From positions 62,001 through 126,000 of the forward strand of contig NZ_AZNZ01000004.1 in the NCBI RefSeq assembly GCF_000510725.1: a stretch of 64,000 bases of DNA. The letters are read 5' to 3'. Position 1 is the first letter of the stretch; each line of letters opens with the position of its first letter. The notes below the pieces were generated by a model. It worked only from the letters and a program-made list of their open reading frames with translations, did no database searches and was not told the DNA's origin. Origin of the DNA: Pseudoxanthomonas sp. J31 (lineage in GTDB: Bacteria > Pseudomonadota > Gammaproteobacteria > Xanthomonadales > Xanthomonadaceae). This document shows, in pieces, positions 35,071 to 43,942 of the stretch. A program made the position numbers and the translations under genes.

Positions 35071-35852
35071 GCCGCCACCTCGCCGGAAACGCGCGCGTAC
35101 AGCGGCAGGTGGTCGGACAGCCGCGACCAGGGCGCACCGCGCGGCATCGCCACCTCGTGCACCTGCAGGCCACGCACGTAGATGCGGTCCAGCGGCAGCA
35201 GCGGCCACAACGCGGGGAAGCTGCGCGCCAGCCGGCCGCGGCGCTGCTCGAAGACCTCCACCAGGCCGCAGTCCAGCACCTGGCGGTGGGCGGCGGCACG
35301 CCAGTCGTTGAAGTCGCCGGCCACCACCACCGGGGCATCCACCGGCACTTCGGCGCGCAGCACCTCGCGCAGCAGGCCGACCTGGCGGCGGCGATGGGCC
35401 TCGCGCAGGCCCAGGTGCACGCAGACCGCGTGCAGGTGCTGCGGGTGGCCGGGCAGTTCCAGCTCGCAATGCAGCAGCCCGCGGTTCTCGTGGCCGGCCA
35501 CGGATACGTCGTGGTTGGCGTGGCGCACGATCGGCAGCCGCGACAGCAGCGCGTTGCCATGGTGGCCGTGCGGGTAGACCGCGTTGCGGCCGTAGGCGAA
35601 CTGCGGCCACAGGGTGTCGGCCAGGTATTCGTAGTGCGGCACGTCCGGCCACTGCCGCCAGCGCCGGGCGCGTTCGCGGTGGTCGCCCTGCACTTCCTGC
35701 AGGAACACCAGGTCGGCACCCAGCGCGCGGATCGCCTCGCGCAGCCGCGGCAGCACGAAGCGTCGCTGCAGCATGTCCAGGCCCATGTGGATGTTGGTGG
35801 TCAGCACGCCCAACCCGGGCAGCGGCGGGACGGCTGGCGGCGCCATGGACAT
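35067..35852 (-). CDS. ybhP: Endonuclease/exonuclease/phosphatase family protein YbhP
   Basis: A 261-residue protein of the exonuclease III/DNase I-like fold. The Glu in DLVFLQEVQGDH, the Asn-His-type block VCVHLGL, the metal-site motif VVVAGDFNDWR (near 174-184), and the final SDHLPLYA are all present. Its substrate is not known; in E. coli ybhP also heads the clsB operon. It begins 10 bp after the small hydrophilic gene, making a four-gene transcription unit. Confidence 0.9.
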   Translation of the reverse strand: MSMAPPAVPPLPGLGVLTTNIHMGLDMLQRRFVLPRLREAIRALGADLVFLQEVQGDHRERARRWRQWPDVPHYEYLADTLWPQFAYGRNAVYPHGHHGNALLSRLPIVRHANHDVSVAGHENRGLLHCELELPGHPQHLHAVCVHLGLREAHRRRQVGLLREVLRAEVPVDAPVVVAGDFNDWRAAAHRQVLDCGLVEVFEQRRGRLARSFPALWPLLPLDRIYVRGLQVHEVAMPRGAPWSRLSDHLPLYARVSGEVAA

Positions 35853-35861
35853 GGACGCGGC

Positions 35862-36140
35862 TCAGTCGTCGTCGCGGTCGCGCCCGGCGGCCTGTTCCAG
35901 CGCGTCGTGCTGGCCGAAGTCCGGCTGGGTGCTGCCATCGCGGCGCGGCCGGCCTTCCGGCTCGCCCTCGCCCAGCGATCCGCCCTTGCCGTGCCCGCGG
36001 GGGTACCAGCCTTCGCCTGAGCCCTCCGCGGGCAGCGGCGCGGACGGATCCTCGCGGCCGTGGCCGGACGGATCGGTGTCGGGGCCCTTGCCGCGGTAGG
36101 CGGACTGGCGTTCGTCGTGGGTGCCGGGTGGCTTGTTCAT
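35862..36140 (-). CDS. Small hydrophilic, disorder-rich protein
   Basis: A 92-residue protein almost without hydrophobic residues, rich in Gly, Asp, Pro and Arg (MNKPPGTHDERQSAYRGKG at the start). Such hydrophilins are often stress-induced in Xanthomonads and related bacteria. The ATG at 36140 follows CCGGAGCGCACC. It sits at the head of the ybhP-clsB-ybhN unit and is divergent from the gene at 36337. Function inferred only. Confidence 0.65.
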   Translation of the reverse strand: MNKPPGTHDERQSAYRGKGPDTDPSGHGREDPSAPLPAEGSGEGWYPRGHGKGGSLGEGEPEGRPRRDGSTQPDFGQHDALEQAAGRDRDDD

Positions 36141-36336
36141 GGTGCGCTCCGGATCGGGATATGTCCGTCCGGATGCTGCGCCGCGCTGCATGAAACGCCC
36201 GTGGAATCGGCGCCGCGTTGCGGCCGGCATTCATCCGCACGCGGATGACGGCGCCTGCACCGCCGGGTCACGTCCGCCTAACCGCGCAACCTCCAACCTC
36301 GGATCTCCTTCCCCGCGAACACTGAGGAGCAAGACC

Positions 36337-36624
36337 ATGGGAATCCTGCGCACCGCGGCGGTTGCCGCGCTTGGCGTCGTCGCCTACCGCGCCTGGCAGC
36401 GGCACAAGTCCGACGGCGGTTCCAACCACGCCGTGGCGGACGATGCCGGCGCCACGCCGCCGCATGGCGATCCCCGCCGCGAGGATATCGACGGCGGCGA
36501 CGAAGCCCGCGCCAGCTCCGACGTCGTCGGCCTGGGCGGCACGCCCGATACCGCCGCCACCTTCGACGGCGAGGAATCCGAGCCGCCACGCGCGGCCCAG
36601 GCCAGTCCGGGGTTTGGGGGCTGA
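36337..36624 (+). CDS. Hypothetical protein with N-terminal hydrophobic helix
   Basis: A 95-residue protein. Residues 3-18 (ILRTAAVAALGVVAYRAW) form one helix that may anchor it in the membrane; the rest is acidic and disordered. A very good ribosome-binding site (TGAGGAGCAAGACC) supports the start. Together with the divergent hydrophilic gene it looks like part of a stress-response set, but no family was recognised. Confidence 0.6.
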   Translation: MGILRTAAVAALGVVAYRAWQRHKSDGGSNHAVADDAGATPPHGDPRREDIDGGDEARASSDVVGLGGTPDTAATFDGEESEPPRAAQASPGFGG

Positions 36625-36811
36625 CGCCGGCCATGCGGCAGTCCGGGCTCCTGCGGCCGGAGCCCGGCACCATCGCCTTTCCAGGCCAGTGGATCCGCCG
36701 TGCCGGATGAGGGATATCGCACGTACCTGCGAATGCCCGGCACGGTGGCCTGGCCGCCGCATCGGCATGCTCCCGGCAGGCAGGACCGCCCGCCTGCCGG
36801 GAGGAAGCGGC

Positions 36812-37483
36812 TTACCAGGGCAGCGGCGTGCCGTTGGCGTGCCAGAAGCTGCCGGTCTCGGCCAGGGTCAGGCCATCCAGGCGCGCGATCAGGTTGGCTG
36901 CCGCCTCGTCCGGACCGATGTCGCCCTGGCCACCAAGCATGTCGGTGCCGACCCGGCCCGGGTGCAGCAGGAACACCGCGATCCGGCGCGGAGCCAGGTC
37001 CACCGCCAGCGACTTGCCGATCGCGTTCACCGCCGCCTTGGAAGCGCGGTAGCCGTAGTAGGCGCCGGAACCGTTGTCCTCCACCGAGCCCATGCGGCTG
37101 GTGATGATGCCGATCTTGCCGCCGTCGGCCAGCTGCGCCTGCAGCGCCGCGGCCACGCGCAGCGGACCGAGGCTGTTGACCTCGAACTGGCGCTGGATGC
37201 GCGCGAACGCGTCCGCGTCCAGCGCCTCCAGGGTCTCGTTGCTGAAGATGCCGGCGTTGAGCACCAGCACGTCGATGCGCCGGCCCTGCAGCCGCTCCGG
37301 CAGCGTGGCCACGGCCTGCGCATCGGAAACGTCGACGCCGTCGATGACCTCCGCCCCGCTGGCGCGCAGCGCATCACTGGCCTGGCGGCACACGCCGATG
37401 ACGGTTTCGCCGCGTGCGCGCAGCTGCTGCGCCAGCGACAGGCCAATGCCGCGGTTGGCGCCGGTGATCAGGTAGGTGGCCAT
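36812..37483 (-). CDS. SDR-family oxidoreductase
   Basis: A 223-residue short-chain dehydrogenase. The nucleotide motif TGANRGIGL lies at about 7-15, the NNAG equivalent is LNAG, and the catalytic Ser...Tyr-x3-Lys triad appears as TSRMGS...YYGYRASKAA (near 145-155). The substrate is unknown. ATG 37483 was chosen over 37498 because AAGGAGTTCCC sits directly before it. The gene is monocistronic. Confidence 0.92.
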   Translation of the reverse strand: MATYLITGANRGIGLSLAQQLRARGETVIGVCRQASDALRASGAEVIDGVDVSDAQAVATLPERLQGRRIDVLVLNAGIFSNETLEALDADAFARIQRQFEVNSLGPLRVAAALQAQLADGGKIGIITSRMGSVEDNGSGAYYGYRASKAAVNAIGKSLAVDLAPRRIAVFLLHPGRVGTDMLGGQGDIGPDEAAANLIARLDGLTLAETGSFWHANGTPLPW

Positions 37484-37645
37484 GGGAACTCCTTGCAAAA
37501 CGTGGGGTCGGCCATTCTAGACTTGCCCTCGCGAGGCCGCGCCTTCATCCGCGGCTGACACCCGGCACACGGCCGTTGAACGGTGCCGTTGCAAGGGTGC
37601 GGGTTTTCCCCGGCCCGCCAAGGGCCGTCTCCTGGAGGTGAGCCC

Positions 37646-38416
37646 ATGAGCAAAGAACCCCGTGACCTCAACCGTGATCCGATCACCGGCGCGCCCGGTT
37701 CCCATCCGGTGGGCGTGGGCGTGGGTGGCACCGGCGGCGCCGTCGCCGGCGCCGCGGTCGGCTCGCTGCTGGGACCGATCGGCACGCTGGTCGGCGGCGC
37801 GGTCGGCGCGCTTGCCGGCGCCGCCGCCGGCAAGAACGTGGCCGAACGCCTGGATCCCACTGCCGAGGCCGAATACTGGCGCACCGAGTACGCCAACCGC
37901 CCCTACAACGACCCGGGCTTCGACTACGACAGCGACTACGCCCCGGCCTACCGCTACGGCCTGGACGTGCGCGAGCAGTCCGGTGCCGGCCAGCGCTGGG
38001 ACGCCTCGCTGGAGGCACGCGCCCGCTCCGGCTGGGAGCAGGCCCGGGGCGGCTCGCGCCTGACCTGGGAGCAGGCACGCGACGCGGTGCGCGACGCGTT
38101 CGAGCGCTCGGACCGCACCTACCGCGCCTACGAGGCGACCGACGGTTACTACGCCGACCAGTACGAGGCGGCCGACTACTACCTCAGCGACTACGACTAC
38201 GAGGACTACCGGCCGGCCTACCGCTACGGTACCTACGCCCGCAGCAACCTGCGCGGGCGGGTCTGGGACGCGGAACTGGAGCAGGAACTGGAGCGCGGCT
38301 GGGAAAGCGCGCGCGGCAGTTCGCGCCTGGACTGGGAGGACGCCCGCGACGCGGTGTGGGACGCCTGGCACGGCGCCGAGCGGTTGTTCCCGGACGACGG
38401 ATACACGCGGCGCTGA
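37646..38416 (+). CDS. Glycine-zipper protein with two internal repeats
   Basis: A 256-residue protein. Residues 20-72 are a glycine-zipper membrane segment (GGTGGAVAGAAVGSLLGPIG and VGGAVGALAGAAAG). Then follow two related blocks of about 65 residues: the first begins APAYRYGLDVREQ and ends RLTWEQARDAVRDAFER, the second begins RPAYRYGTYARSN and ends RLDWEDARDAVWDAWHG, with acidic Tyr-rich linkers. The start follows TCCTGGAGGTGAGCCC. I do not recognise the repeated domain; envelope stress or osmotic roles are plausible. Confidence 0.7.
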   Translation: MSKEPRDLNRDPITGAPGSHPVGVGVGGTGGAVAGAAVGSLLGPIGTLVGGAVGALAGAAAGKNVAERLDPTAEAEYWRTEYANRPYNDPGFDYDSDYAPAYRYGLDVREQSGAGQRWDASLEARARSGWEQARGGSRLTWEQARDAVRDAFERSDRTYRAYEATDGYYADQYEAADYYLSDYDYEDYRPAYRYGTYARSNLRGRVWDAELEQELERGWESARGSSRLDWEDARDAVWDAWHGAERLFPDDGYTRR

Positions 38417-38427
38417 GCGCCGCAACG

Positions 38428-38454
38428 GCAAGGCCCGGGCGCGCCGGGCCTTGC
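38428..38454 (+). terminator. Hairpin after the glycine-zipper gene
   Basis: An 11-bp perfect stem (GCAAGGCCCGG with its complement) and 5-base loop begin 11 bp after the stop. There is no T-run. Confidence 0.5.
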
Positions 38455-38477
38455 AGGGCAGCATCGCCGGACAACAG

Positions 38478-38502
38478 CGGAGGCGCGCCGGGCGCGCCTC
38501 CG
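38478..38502. terminator. Second hairpin between convergent genes
   Basis: A 12-bp inverted repeat (CGGAGGCGCGCC / GGCGCGCCTCCG) with almost no spacer, 25 bp before the end of the convergent general stress protein gene. A C-rich, weakly T-containing stretch follows on the plus strand. Confidence 0.45.
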
Positions 38503-38527
38503 CCGCCCCCTTTCCGGCCGGCCTGCC

Positions 38528-39013
38528 TCAGCCGAGGTCGACCCGCGCGACCTTGTCCTTGTAGTCCTGCTTGGGGTCGATGCCCATCAGCATCTTCACC
38601 CCGGCAAACAGGCTGTTCTCGTTGAGCCAGACCTCGCCCTGGTCCGGGTCCAGGCGCAGCAGGGCCAGCTTCGGATCGGCCTTGCCCTCATACCAGGCGG
38701 CGACGAACGGGTTCCACAGCCGCTCCACCACCGCGCGGTCGGTATCCACCGCCAGCTGCCCGCCGATGCTGGCGAACAGGTCGTGGTCCTTGGCCACGAA
38801 CGCGGCCGTGGCCCGGCGCGGGCCGGACAGTTCGCGCACCAGGGCGTTGTCGGTGGAGGTGAAGAACCAGATCGGACCATGGCCTTCGTGCTCCAGCTGC
38901 GCGGTCATCGGCCGGGTGTGGCCGTCCTCCATGCCGTCCACGCCCAGCATCACGGTCATGTCCGACTTCAGCGCCTTCCAGAATTTGCGTTCGAGTTCCT
39001 CGGGACTGGCCAT
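38528..39013 (-). CDS. General stress protein, pyridoxamine 5'-phosphate oxidase-like
   Basis: A 161-residue split-barrel flavoprotein-type protein. The blocks MTAQLEHEGHGPIWFFTSTDNALVRE, AFVAKDHDLFASIGGQLAV and VERLWNPFVAAWYEGKADP (near 95-113) match the general-stress-protein-26-like branch described in Xanthomonas, which binds FMN or FAD. The ATG follows CAGGAGCCGGAA. It begins 20 bp after the glycine-zipper 2TM gene, so the two are co-transcribed. Confidence 0.85.
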   Translation of the reverse strand: MASPEELERKFWKALKSDMTVMLGVDGMEDGHTRPMTAQLEHEGHGPIWFFTSTDNALVRELSGPRRATAAFVAKDHDLFASIGGQLAVDTDRAVVERLWNPFVAAWYEGKADPKLALLRLDPDQGEVWLNENSLFAGVKMLMGIDPKQDYKDKVARVDLG

Positions 39014-39033
39014 TTCCGGCTCCTGTGTGGGGA

Positions 39034-39405
39034 TCAGCGCCAGACGCGCTCGCAGCGGGTCTCGACCTGGCGCTGGCCGCGCCGTTCCTGGTTGTTGCCC
39101 TGGATGTTGCGGCCGATGGCGCCACCGGCGACCGCGCCGCCGACCGTGGCCAGCTTCTTGCCCTTGCCACCGCCGACCTGGTTGCCGAGCAGGCCACCGA
39201 TCACCGCACCGGTGGCGGTACCGGCAATGCGGTTGGGATCCTTGGTGTTCTGCGCGACCTCGACTTCCTCGCAGACCACGCGGCTGCCGTCACTGAAGCG
39301 GCGGCCCTCGTCCTCCGGTCCGTAGGTCTGCTGCGCGCCGGCCACGCCGGCTCCCAGCAGCAGCGGCGCGGCGGCCAGCAGGCGAAGCATCTTCCGGGTG
39401 TTCAT
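39034..39405 (-). CDS. Glycine-zipper 2TM domain protein
   Basis: A 123-residue secreted protein: signal peptide MNTRKMLRLLAAAPLLLGAGVAGA, then a two-turn glycine-zipper segment AGTATGAVIGGLLGNQVGGG and VGGAVAGGAIGRNIQGN (about 62-100), as in SlyB/17-kDa-antigen-type outer-membrane-associated proteins. There is no lipobox Cys, so it is not a lipoprotein. GGAGGACCCTCC precedes the ATG. It heads a two-gene operon with the general stress protein. Confidence 0.8.
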   Translation of the reverse strand: MNTRKMLRLLAAAPLLLGAGVAGAQQTYGPEDEGRRFSDGSRVVCEEVEVAQNTKDPNRIAGTATGAVIGGLLGNQVGGGKGKKLATVGGAVAGGAIGRNIQGNNQERRGQRQVETRCERVWR

Positions 39406-39624
39406 GGAGGGTCCTCCGTCGTGTGTGTCCCCGCAGCCTTCCGCAGGCGCGGACAAACGACGGTGAAAAACCGGCGCTGCACGGGTGCGCACCGCAGCGG
39501 GGGTTCATCGACGTGAGACCCGTGAAAGTGTGAACTTCCGTGAAGGGGTCAGAATTCCCTGATAGCGCGCCCCCCCAGTGGCACGGGAAGCTTGCGCTGC
39601 AGGGGAAACAACCCACAGGTCGAT

Positions 39625-40059
39625 ATGTGCACAGCTGATCCTCGCGCCGCGGCGGGCGGTGGCCGCGACAGTGGCGGTCACCGGCCCCGGGCCGACCGCA
39701 GGTCCCGTTCTCCCGCTTGGTCGCGCTGGGCCTGGAGCGCCGGCACGGCCACCGCGGTCGCCGGCACCTGGCTGCTGGCGCGGGTCGCCGCCCCCGAAGT
39801 CGCCGGGCTGGCGGCGCTCACCGATTTCGCCGGCCGCGACAACGTGTTCCTGGGCGTGCTGTCCGGGCTGGGCGCGGCGCTGGCCGCCTACCTGGCACGC
39901 GGCGGCCGCGCCGCGGTCCGCCGCCGGCGCCAGCTGGTGGCCATCGCCCTGGGCCTGCTGGCGATCTGCAGCCTGTTGTTCGGGGCGCGCGGCCTGATCC
40001 TCATGCTGCTGCTGGAGGTGGCGCTGGCCGGCTCGTTCCCGCGCGAGGGGCCCTGCTAG
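39625..40059 (+). CDS. Hypothetical membrane protein
   Basis: About 144 residues from the ATG at 39625 (preceded by ACAGGTCGAT; an in-frame ATG at 39592 is possible). The first 30 residues are basic and low-complexity. Three hydrophobic stretches follow (about 38-56, 64-86 and 102-128). No family recognised. Being GC-rich and open in several frames, the region gives only moderate confidence that this is a real gene. Confidence 0.4.
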   Translation: MCTADPRAAAGGGRDSGGHRPRADRRSRSPAWSRWAWSAGTATAVAGTWLLARVAAPEVAGLAALTDFAGRDNVFLGVLSGLGAALAAYLARGGRAAVRRRRQLVAIALGLLAICSLLFGARGLILMLLLEVALAGSFPREGPC

Positions 40060-40188
40060 CTCCTGCGCAGTGCCGGCGGCAGGTTGCCGGGACCAGGGGC
40101 GGATGCAGCCTGGCGCGGAGGCGCCGGGACACGGCTGCCCCGCAGGCCCGATGCCCGCGCGTGCGGACGACGTCCCCGGGGCGGCGGC

Positions 40189-41398
40189 TCAGCCGAGGGT
40201 GGCTTCTTCCAGCTGCGCCGCCTCGGCCGGCAGGGGCGCCGGCCCCTGGTCGCCCAGGGTGACCACCGTGGTGTGGCGGCCGCTGGCCTTGGCCTCGTAC
40301 AGCGCCTGGTCGGCGCGCAGCAGCGCCTCGGTCACCGCCCTGCCCGGCTGCGGGTACAGGTAGTGCAGGCCGATGCTGAGGGTCAGCCGCTTGCCGGGCA
40401 CGTGCGAGCCCTCGTGCTCGATGCCCAGGCCCGCGATGTCGGCATGGATCGCCGCCAGGGTGGTTTCCACGTCGGCCAGGCTGGCGTCGTACCAGACGCA
40501 GACGAATTCCTCGCCGCCGTGGCGGGCCACCATGTCCAGCGGCCCGCGCGCGTGCGCGCCCAGCACCCGGCCCACCGCGCGCAGCACGCGGTCGCCGGCC
40601 GGATGGCCGTAGCGGTCGTTGTAGGCCTTGAACCAGTCCACGTCCATCAGCGCGATGCCCAGCGGCCGCTGCTCGGCGCGGGCGCGCTGCCACACCGCGT
40701 CGATCCGCTCGGCGAAGGCGCGGCGGTTGGGCAGGCCGGTGAGGTAGTCGCGGTGGGCCATGCCGCGCAGCTGGCGCGCCATCAGGAAGTTGCCGCGCCC
40801 CTCCTGGTCCAGCACCCAGGCGGTGATGATGCCGATGATGTTGGTGGTGACGGTGAACACGGTGCGCATGGCCAGCTCGTCGGCCGGCAGGCCGGCCACC
40901 GCTTCGGCCAGCGGATACACCACGGTGGTGGTGGTGCCGCACAGGATCGCGGTGTGCAGGCGCATGGCGCCGCAGCCGTACAGGTACATCAGCACCAGCA
41001 GCACGCCCTCGTAGTCCAGCGGCATGCCCAGGGCGCGGGTGCGGGTGACCAGGACACAGGCAGGCCAGGCCGGCCAGGCGGTGCAGGATGCCGCGCCACT
41101 CCTCGCGGAACGAGGCGGCCAGCAGCAGCACCAGCGGCGCCACCATCAGCAGCAGGCGCAGGAACACCACCTCGCCCATGATCGGCGGGGGCGCCACGAA
41201 CAGGTCGAGGATGGCGTAGGCCAGCAGCACGCCGACCGCAGCCCCCAGTGCCCAGCGGATGCGCGCCACCAGGGCGGCGTCCTGGAACAGGCGGTACTCG
41301 GCCTCCAGCTGCGGCTCGAACCGCCGCAACAGGCCATAGCGCCGCGGCGGGTTCACGGGATCGCCTTCACCGTCGGTGCGGAATGCAGTGGAAACCAT
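40189..41398 (-). pseudogene. Membrane-anchored GGDEF diguanylate cyclase, frameshifted
   Basis: From the ATG at 41398 the first 110 or so codons encode a cytoplasmic leader and the first helices, ending near HRLAGLACL. At about 41050-41066 the sequence slips frame: the rest of the membrane region (VLVTRTRALGMPLDYEGVLL) and a complete GGDEF domain with ARHGGEEF continue in the next frame to the stop at 40189. One extra base in GGCCTGGCCTGCCTGTG would explain it. Restored, the protein would have about 402 residues and six helices. It is either a recent pseudogene or a sequencing error; the GGDEF half could still be translated from the ATG at 41025. Confidence 0.8.
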
Positions 41399-41885
41399 CA
41401 GGACCGCTCGCTGGACTGGGAAGTCGCACCCCGCCGCAAACAGCAGGCGAGGTCCGAATCGTTAACGGCCGCCGCCCGCCGGACTTGAACGGTGCGTATG
41501 GAACGCGCAGGCCTGGGCCGGTGCCCGCCCGCGTACCGGGCTGGTGACCGGCTCCCGCCCACGCCCCCGGCGCGGCCTAGTGTCCCGGCATCCCCGCGGC
41601 CTGGCCATCGGGGAAGCTCCTACAGCAGGTCCGCCGGCGCCCGACGCCGCACGGCATGGAACCCGGCGCGGGTACGGCTGGCGACCCGCACGCCGGGCAG
41701 CCGCGGCGTCCATCGGACACACGGGCAACCGCTGTCGCCGCAACGTGGGCGCGAACGCCTCGCCAGGGCCGCGCCCCTGGTCGCGCACCCAGGTGCGCCC
41801 GGACCGAAGAACGGCGTGGCGAGCAGCAGCGGCATCGCGGCGCGGCCAGGCGGCCGCGCATGGAGGGAACAGGCCGGTGCCGGCC
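41399..41885. other. Intergenic region, no convincing gene
   Basis: 487 bp between the cyclase start and the end of the tannase-type gene. Several open frames exist on both strands, but all give Arg/Pro/Ala-rich translations with no known family and no ribosome-binding site. I see no repeat or terminator. Confidence 0.5.
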
Positions 41886-43466
41886 TCAGTCGCCGGTCTG
41901 GCAGATGTAGCTGTCCGGGTGGGCCGGATCACCGCCCTGGTAATGCGCATGGGTCGGGTACGGGCACAGCGGGCGCTCGCCCGGCAGGGCAGCCCCGCGC
42001 GCCAGCACCCGGCCGGGCGCGCGGCCCTGTTCCACCCACTCCACCAGCGGGGTCAGCAGGTCGAACTGGTCGCGCGCGGTGCCGCCGCCGCAATGGCCCA
42101 TGCCCGGTACGAAGTAGAACCGCGCCGCGTCGTTCCAGGCCTGGGCGCCGTTGGCCGCCTCGGCGCGCCTGAAGTAGTCCAGCGTGTCCCAGGCCGAGAA
42201 CCAGGGATCGCTGACGCCATGCACGTACATGGCCTTGCCGCCGCGGCCGAGGAAGCCGCCGAGGTTGGTCCAGGTGTCGGTGTCGGTCAGCATCTGCACC
42301 GCGTCGGCGCGCACCCGGCGGGCCTGGGCATCGGCGTCGAAGCCCTCGGCCGGGGGCATCACCGCGGCGAGGATGTCCGGCCCCTCGGCCGGCAGGAAGC
42401 CGGGGATGCCCGGGCCCTCGTACACGATGCCGGTGTCGTAGGGGTAGTCCACGTACAGCGGCGCGCCGGCCGCGTCGCGCGGTGCCTTGAACGCCTCCTC
42501 CAGCACCGCGACCTGGGCCGCGGAGAGGCAGCCGTCCTGCTTGCCGGCCTTGCACTGAAGGCGCTTCGGCTCGAAGCGGCAGGCCAGCACGTTCTCGATC
42601 ACCCCGTCGGCCAGGCCGTCCAGGGCGTCGCACTGCGCCAGCAGTTCCTTCAGGACCAGCGCCTTGTCCGCGGCCGAATAGGTCCGCGCCAGCTGCGGCT
42701 TGCCTTGGGCATCGCGTGGCGCGGCCTGCATGAACCTGCTGCGCGCATGCGCCAGGGCCAGGTTGGAGAAGCCGGTGCGCATGGCCGGGGCCACCGCGAT
42801 CACGCCGTCGAACAGCTCCGGATAGCGCTGGGTGGCGAGCATGGTCTCGCGGCCACCGGTGGAGCAACCGGCCATGTACGAATGGTGCGGCGCCTTGCCG
42901 TAGTAGCGCTCCACCAGCAGCAGCGCGGCCTGGGCGGTGGTGCCGACCGAGGCATGGGCGAAGTCCAGCGCGGCGCGCTGGTCGCGCATGAACGAGGCGT
43001 CGAAGCCCTCGCCCTTGTGCCCGCTGTCGGTGGAGACCACGGCAAAGCCGCGTGCCAGCGCAGGCGCGTCGCCGGCGGCGGTGGTGCCCAGTGCCGGGGC
43101 GATCGAACCGTTGAGCCCGCCGCCGCCCTGGAACAGGAAGCGCCCGTTCCAGCCCTCCGGCAGGGCCAGCTCGAAGCCGATGCCGTAGCGGACGCCATCG
43201 GCGCCGGTGCGGTCGTTGATCCGGCCGGAGACCTTGCAATGCGCCGGCAGCGGTACCGCCACCGGCGGCAGGTAGGGCTGCGCGCGCACCGTGCCCGGGG
43301 GCGCCGCGGGCACGCGCTCGGCCGCGGTCACTTCCAGCCGCAGCCGCGCATCGGTGAAGCCCACCAGCGCCTGGCACGCATCCGCGCCCTTGCCCGCGGC
43401 CAGCGCCTCGCCCGCCACGCCGCCCAGCAGCACCAGGCCCAGCAGGGCCGCTCCGGTCATCCGCAT
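41886..43466 (-). CDS. Tannase/feruloyl esterase family hydrolase
   Basis: A 526-residue secreted alpha/beta hydrolase. Signal peptide 1-27 (ending AGEALA). The nucleophile Ser is in GCSTGGRE (near 186-193), the charge-relay His in MGHCGGG near 465, and FQGGGGLNGS is the family oxyanion block. Several Cys pairs fit the disulfide that joins Ser and His in this family. It would cleave phenolic esters such as ferulate or gallate in the periplasm or medium. AAGGGGAGGATGCG before the ATG is a strong ribosome-binding site. Confidence 0.92.
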   Translation of the reverse strand: MRMTGAALLGLVLLGGVAGEALAAGKGADACQALVGFTDARLRLEVTAAERVPAAPPGTVRAQPYLPPVAVPLPAHCKVSGRINDRTGADGVRYGIGFELALPEGWNGRFLFQGGGGLNGSIAPALGTTAAGDAPALARGFAVVSTDSGHKGEGFDASFMRDQRAALDFAHASVGTTAQAALLLVERYYGKAPHHSYMAGCSTGGRETMLATQRYPELFDGVIAVAPAMRTGFSNLALAHARSRFMQAAPRDAQGKPQLARTYSAADKALVLKELLAQCDALDGLADGVIENVLACRFEPKRLQCKAGKQDGCLSAAQVAVLEEAFKAPRDAAGAPLYVDYPYDTGIVYEGPGIPGFLPAEGPDILAAVMPPAEGFDADAQARRVRADAVQMLTDTDTWTNLGGFLGRGGKAMYVHGVSDPWFSAWDTLDYFRRAEAANGAQAWNDAARFYFVPGMGHCGGGTARDQFDLLTPLVEWVEQGRAPGRVLARGAALPGERPLCPYPTHAHYQGGDPAHPDSYICQTGD

Positions 43467-43603
43467 CGCATCCTCCCCTTGGTCACGGTTCCGTCCAGCC
43501 CGCGCGCGCCGGCAGCCGACGGCATGCAGCGCCTTTGCCGCGGACGGCGCAGACGGCCGCATCTTCCGGCACGCTTCCGGCGGAAGGCAATGCGGCGGCG
43601 CGG

Positions 43604-43942
43604 TTACTCGCAGCCGATGCCGTCGTTGTCGCGGTCCAGGTGCGGGCCGTAGCCGGGATCGCCGCGGCGTACCGGGGCGGCGCCGGCCGCGCGTGCCTCG
43701 GCGCAGTTGCGGAAGGCACGGCCATTGGCCGGGGCCGCGCGCGCGGGCGCCTGCAGCGACTGCGCCTGGCTGGCGGCATTGCCGGCGGGCGCGCGATGGC
43801 AGTGGTAGCTGCCGTTGCGGCGGTCGTGGTGGCAGCCCTCGGCGTTGAGCCCGCCGGGGTGGGCCTGCGCCAGCGGGGCCAGCGGCGCGAGCAGCACGAC
43901 CAGCAGCAACCACCAAGACCTGGACATGCGCCTGTTGCGCAT
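43604..43942 (-). CDS. Excalibur-domain protein with YHCH motif
   Basis: A 112-residue secreted protein. A signal peptide (ending LAQA) is followed by HPGGLNAEGCHHDRRNGSYHCH, the YHYH-type metal-binding segment, a linker, and a C-terminal excalibur calcium-binding domain (RNCAEARAAG ... GYGPHLDRDNDGIGCE). Excalibur domains often accompany thermonuclease-like exported proteins. GGAGGGGGATCC precedes the ATG at 43942. Divergent from the hemerythrin gene. Confidence 0.85.
   Translation of the reverse strand: MRNRRMSRSWWLLLVVLLAPLAPLAQAHPGGLNAEGCHHDRRNGSYHCHRAPAGNAASQAQSLQAPARAAPANGRAFRNCAEARAAGAAPVRRGDPGYGPHLDRDNDGIGCE

Noticed and set aside
41462-41950. Several overlapping open frames between the frameshifted cyclase and the tannase-type gene
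   Set aside because: All translations are Arg/Pro/Ala-rich, without ribosome-binding sites or family motifs, as expected of random frames in GC-rich DNA.
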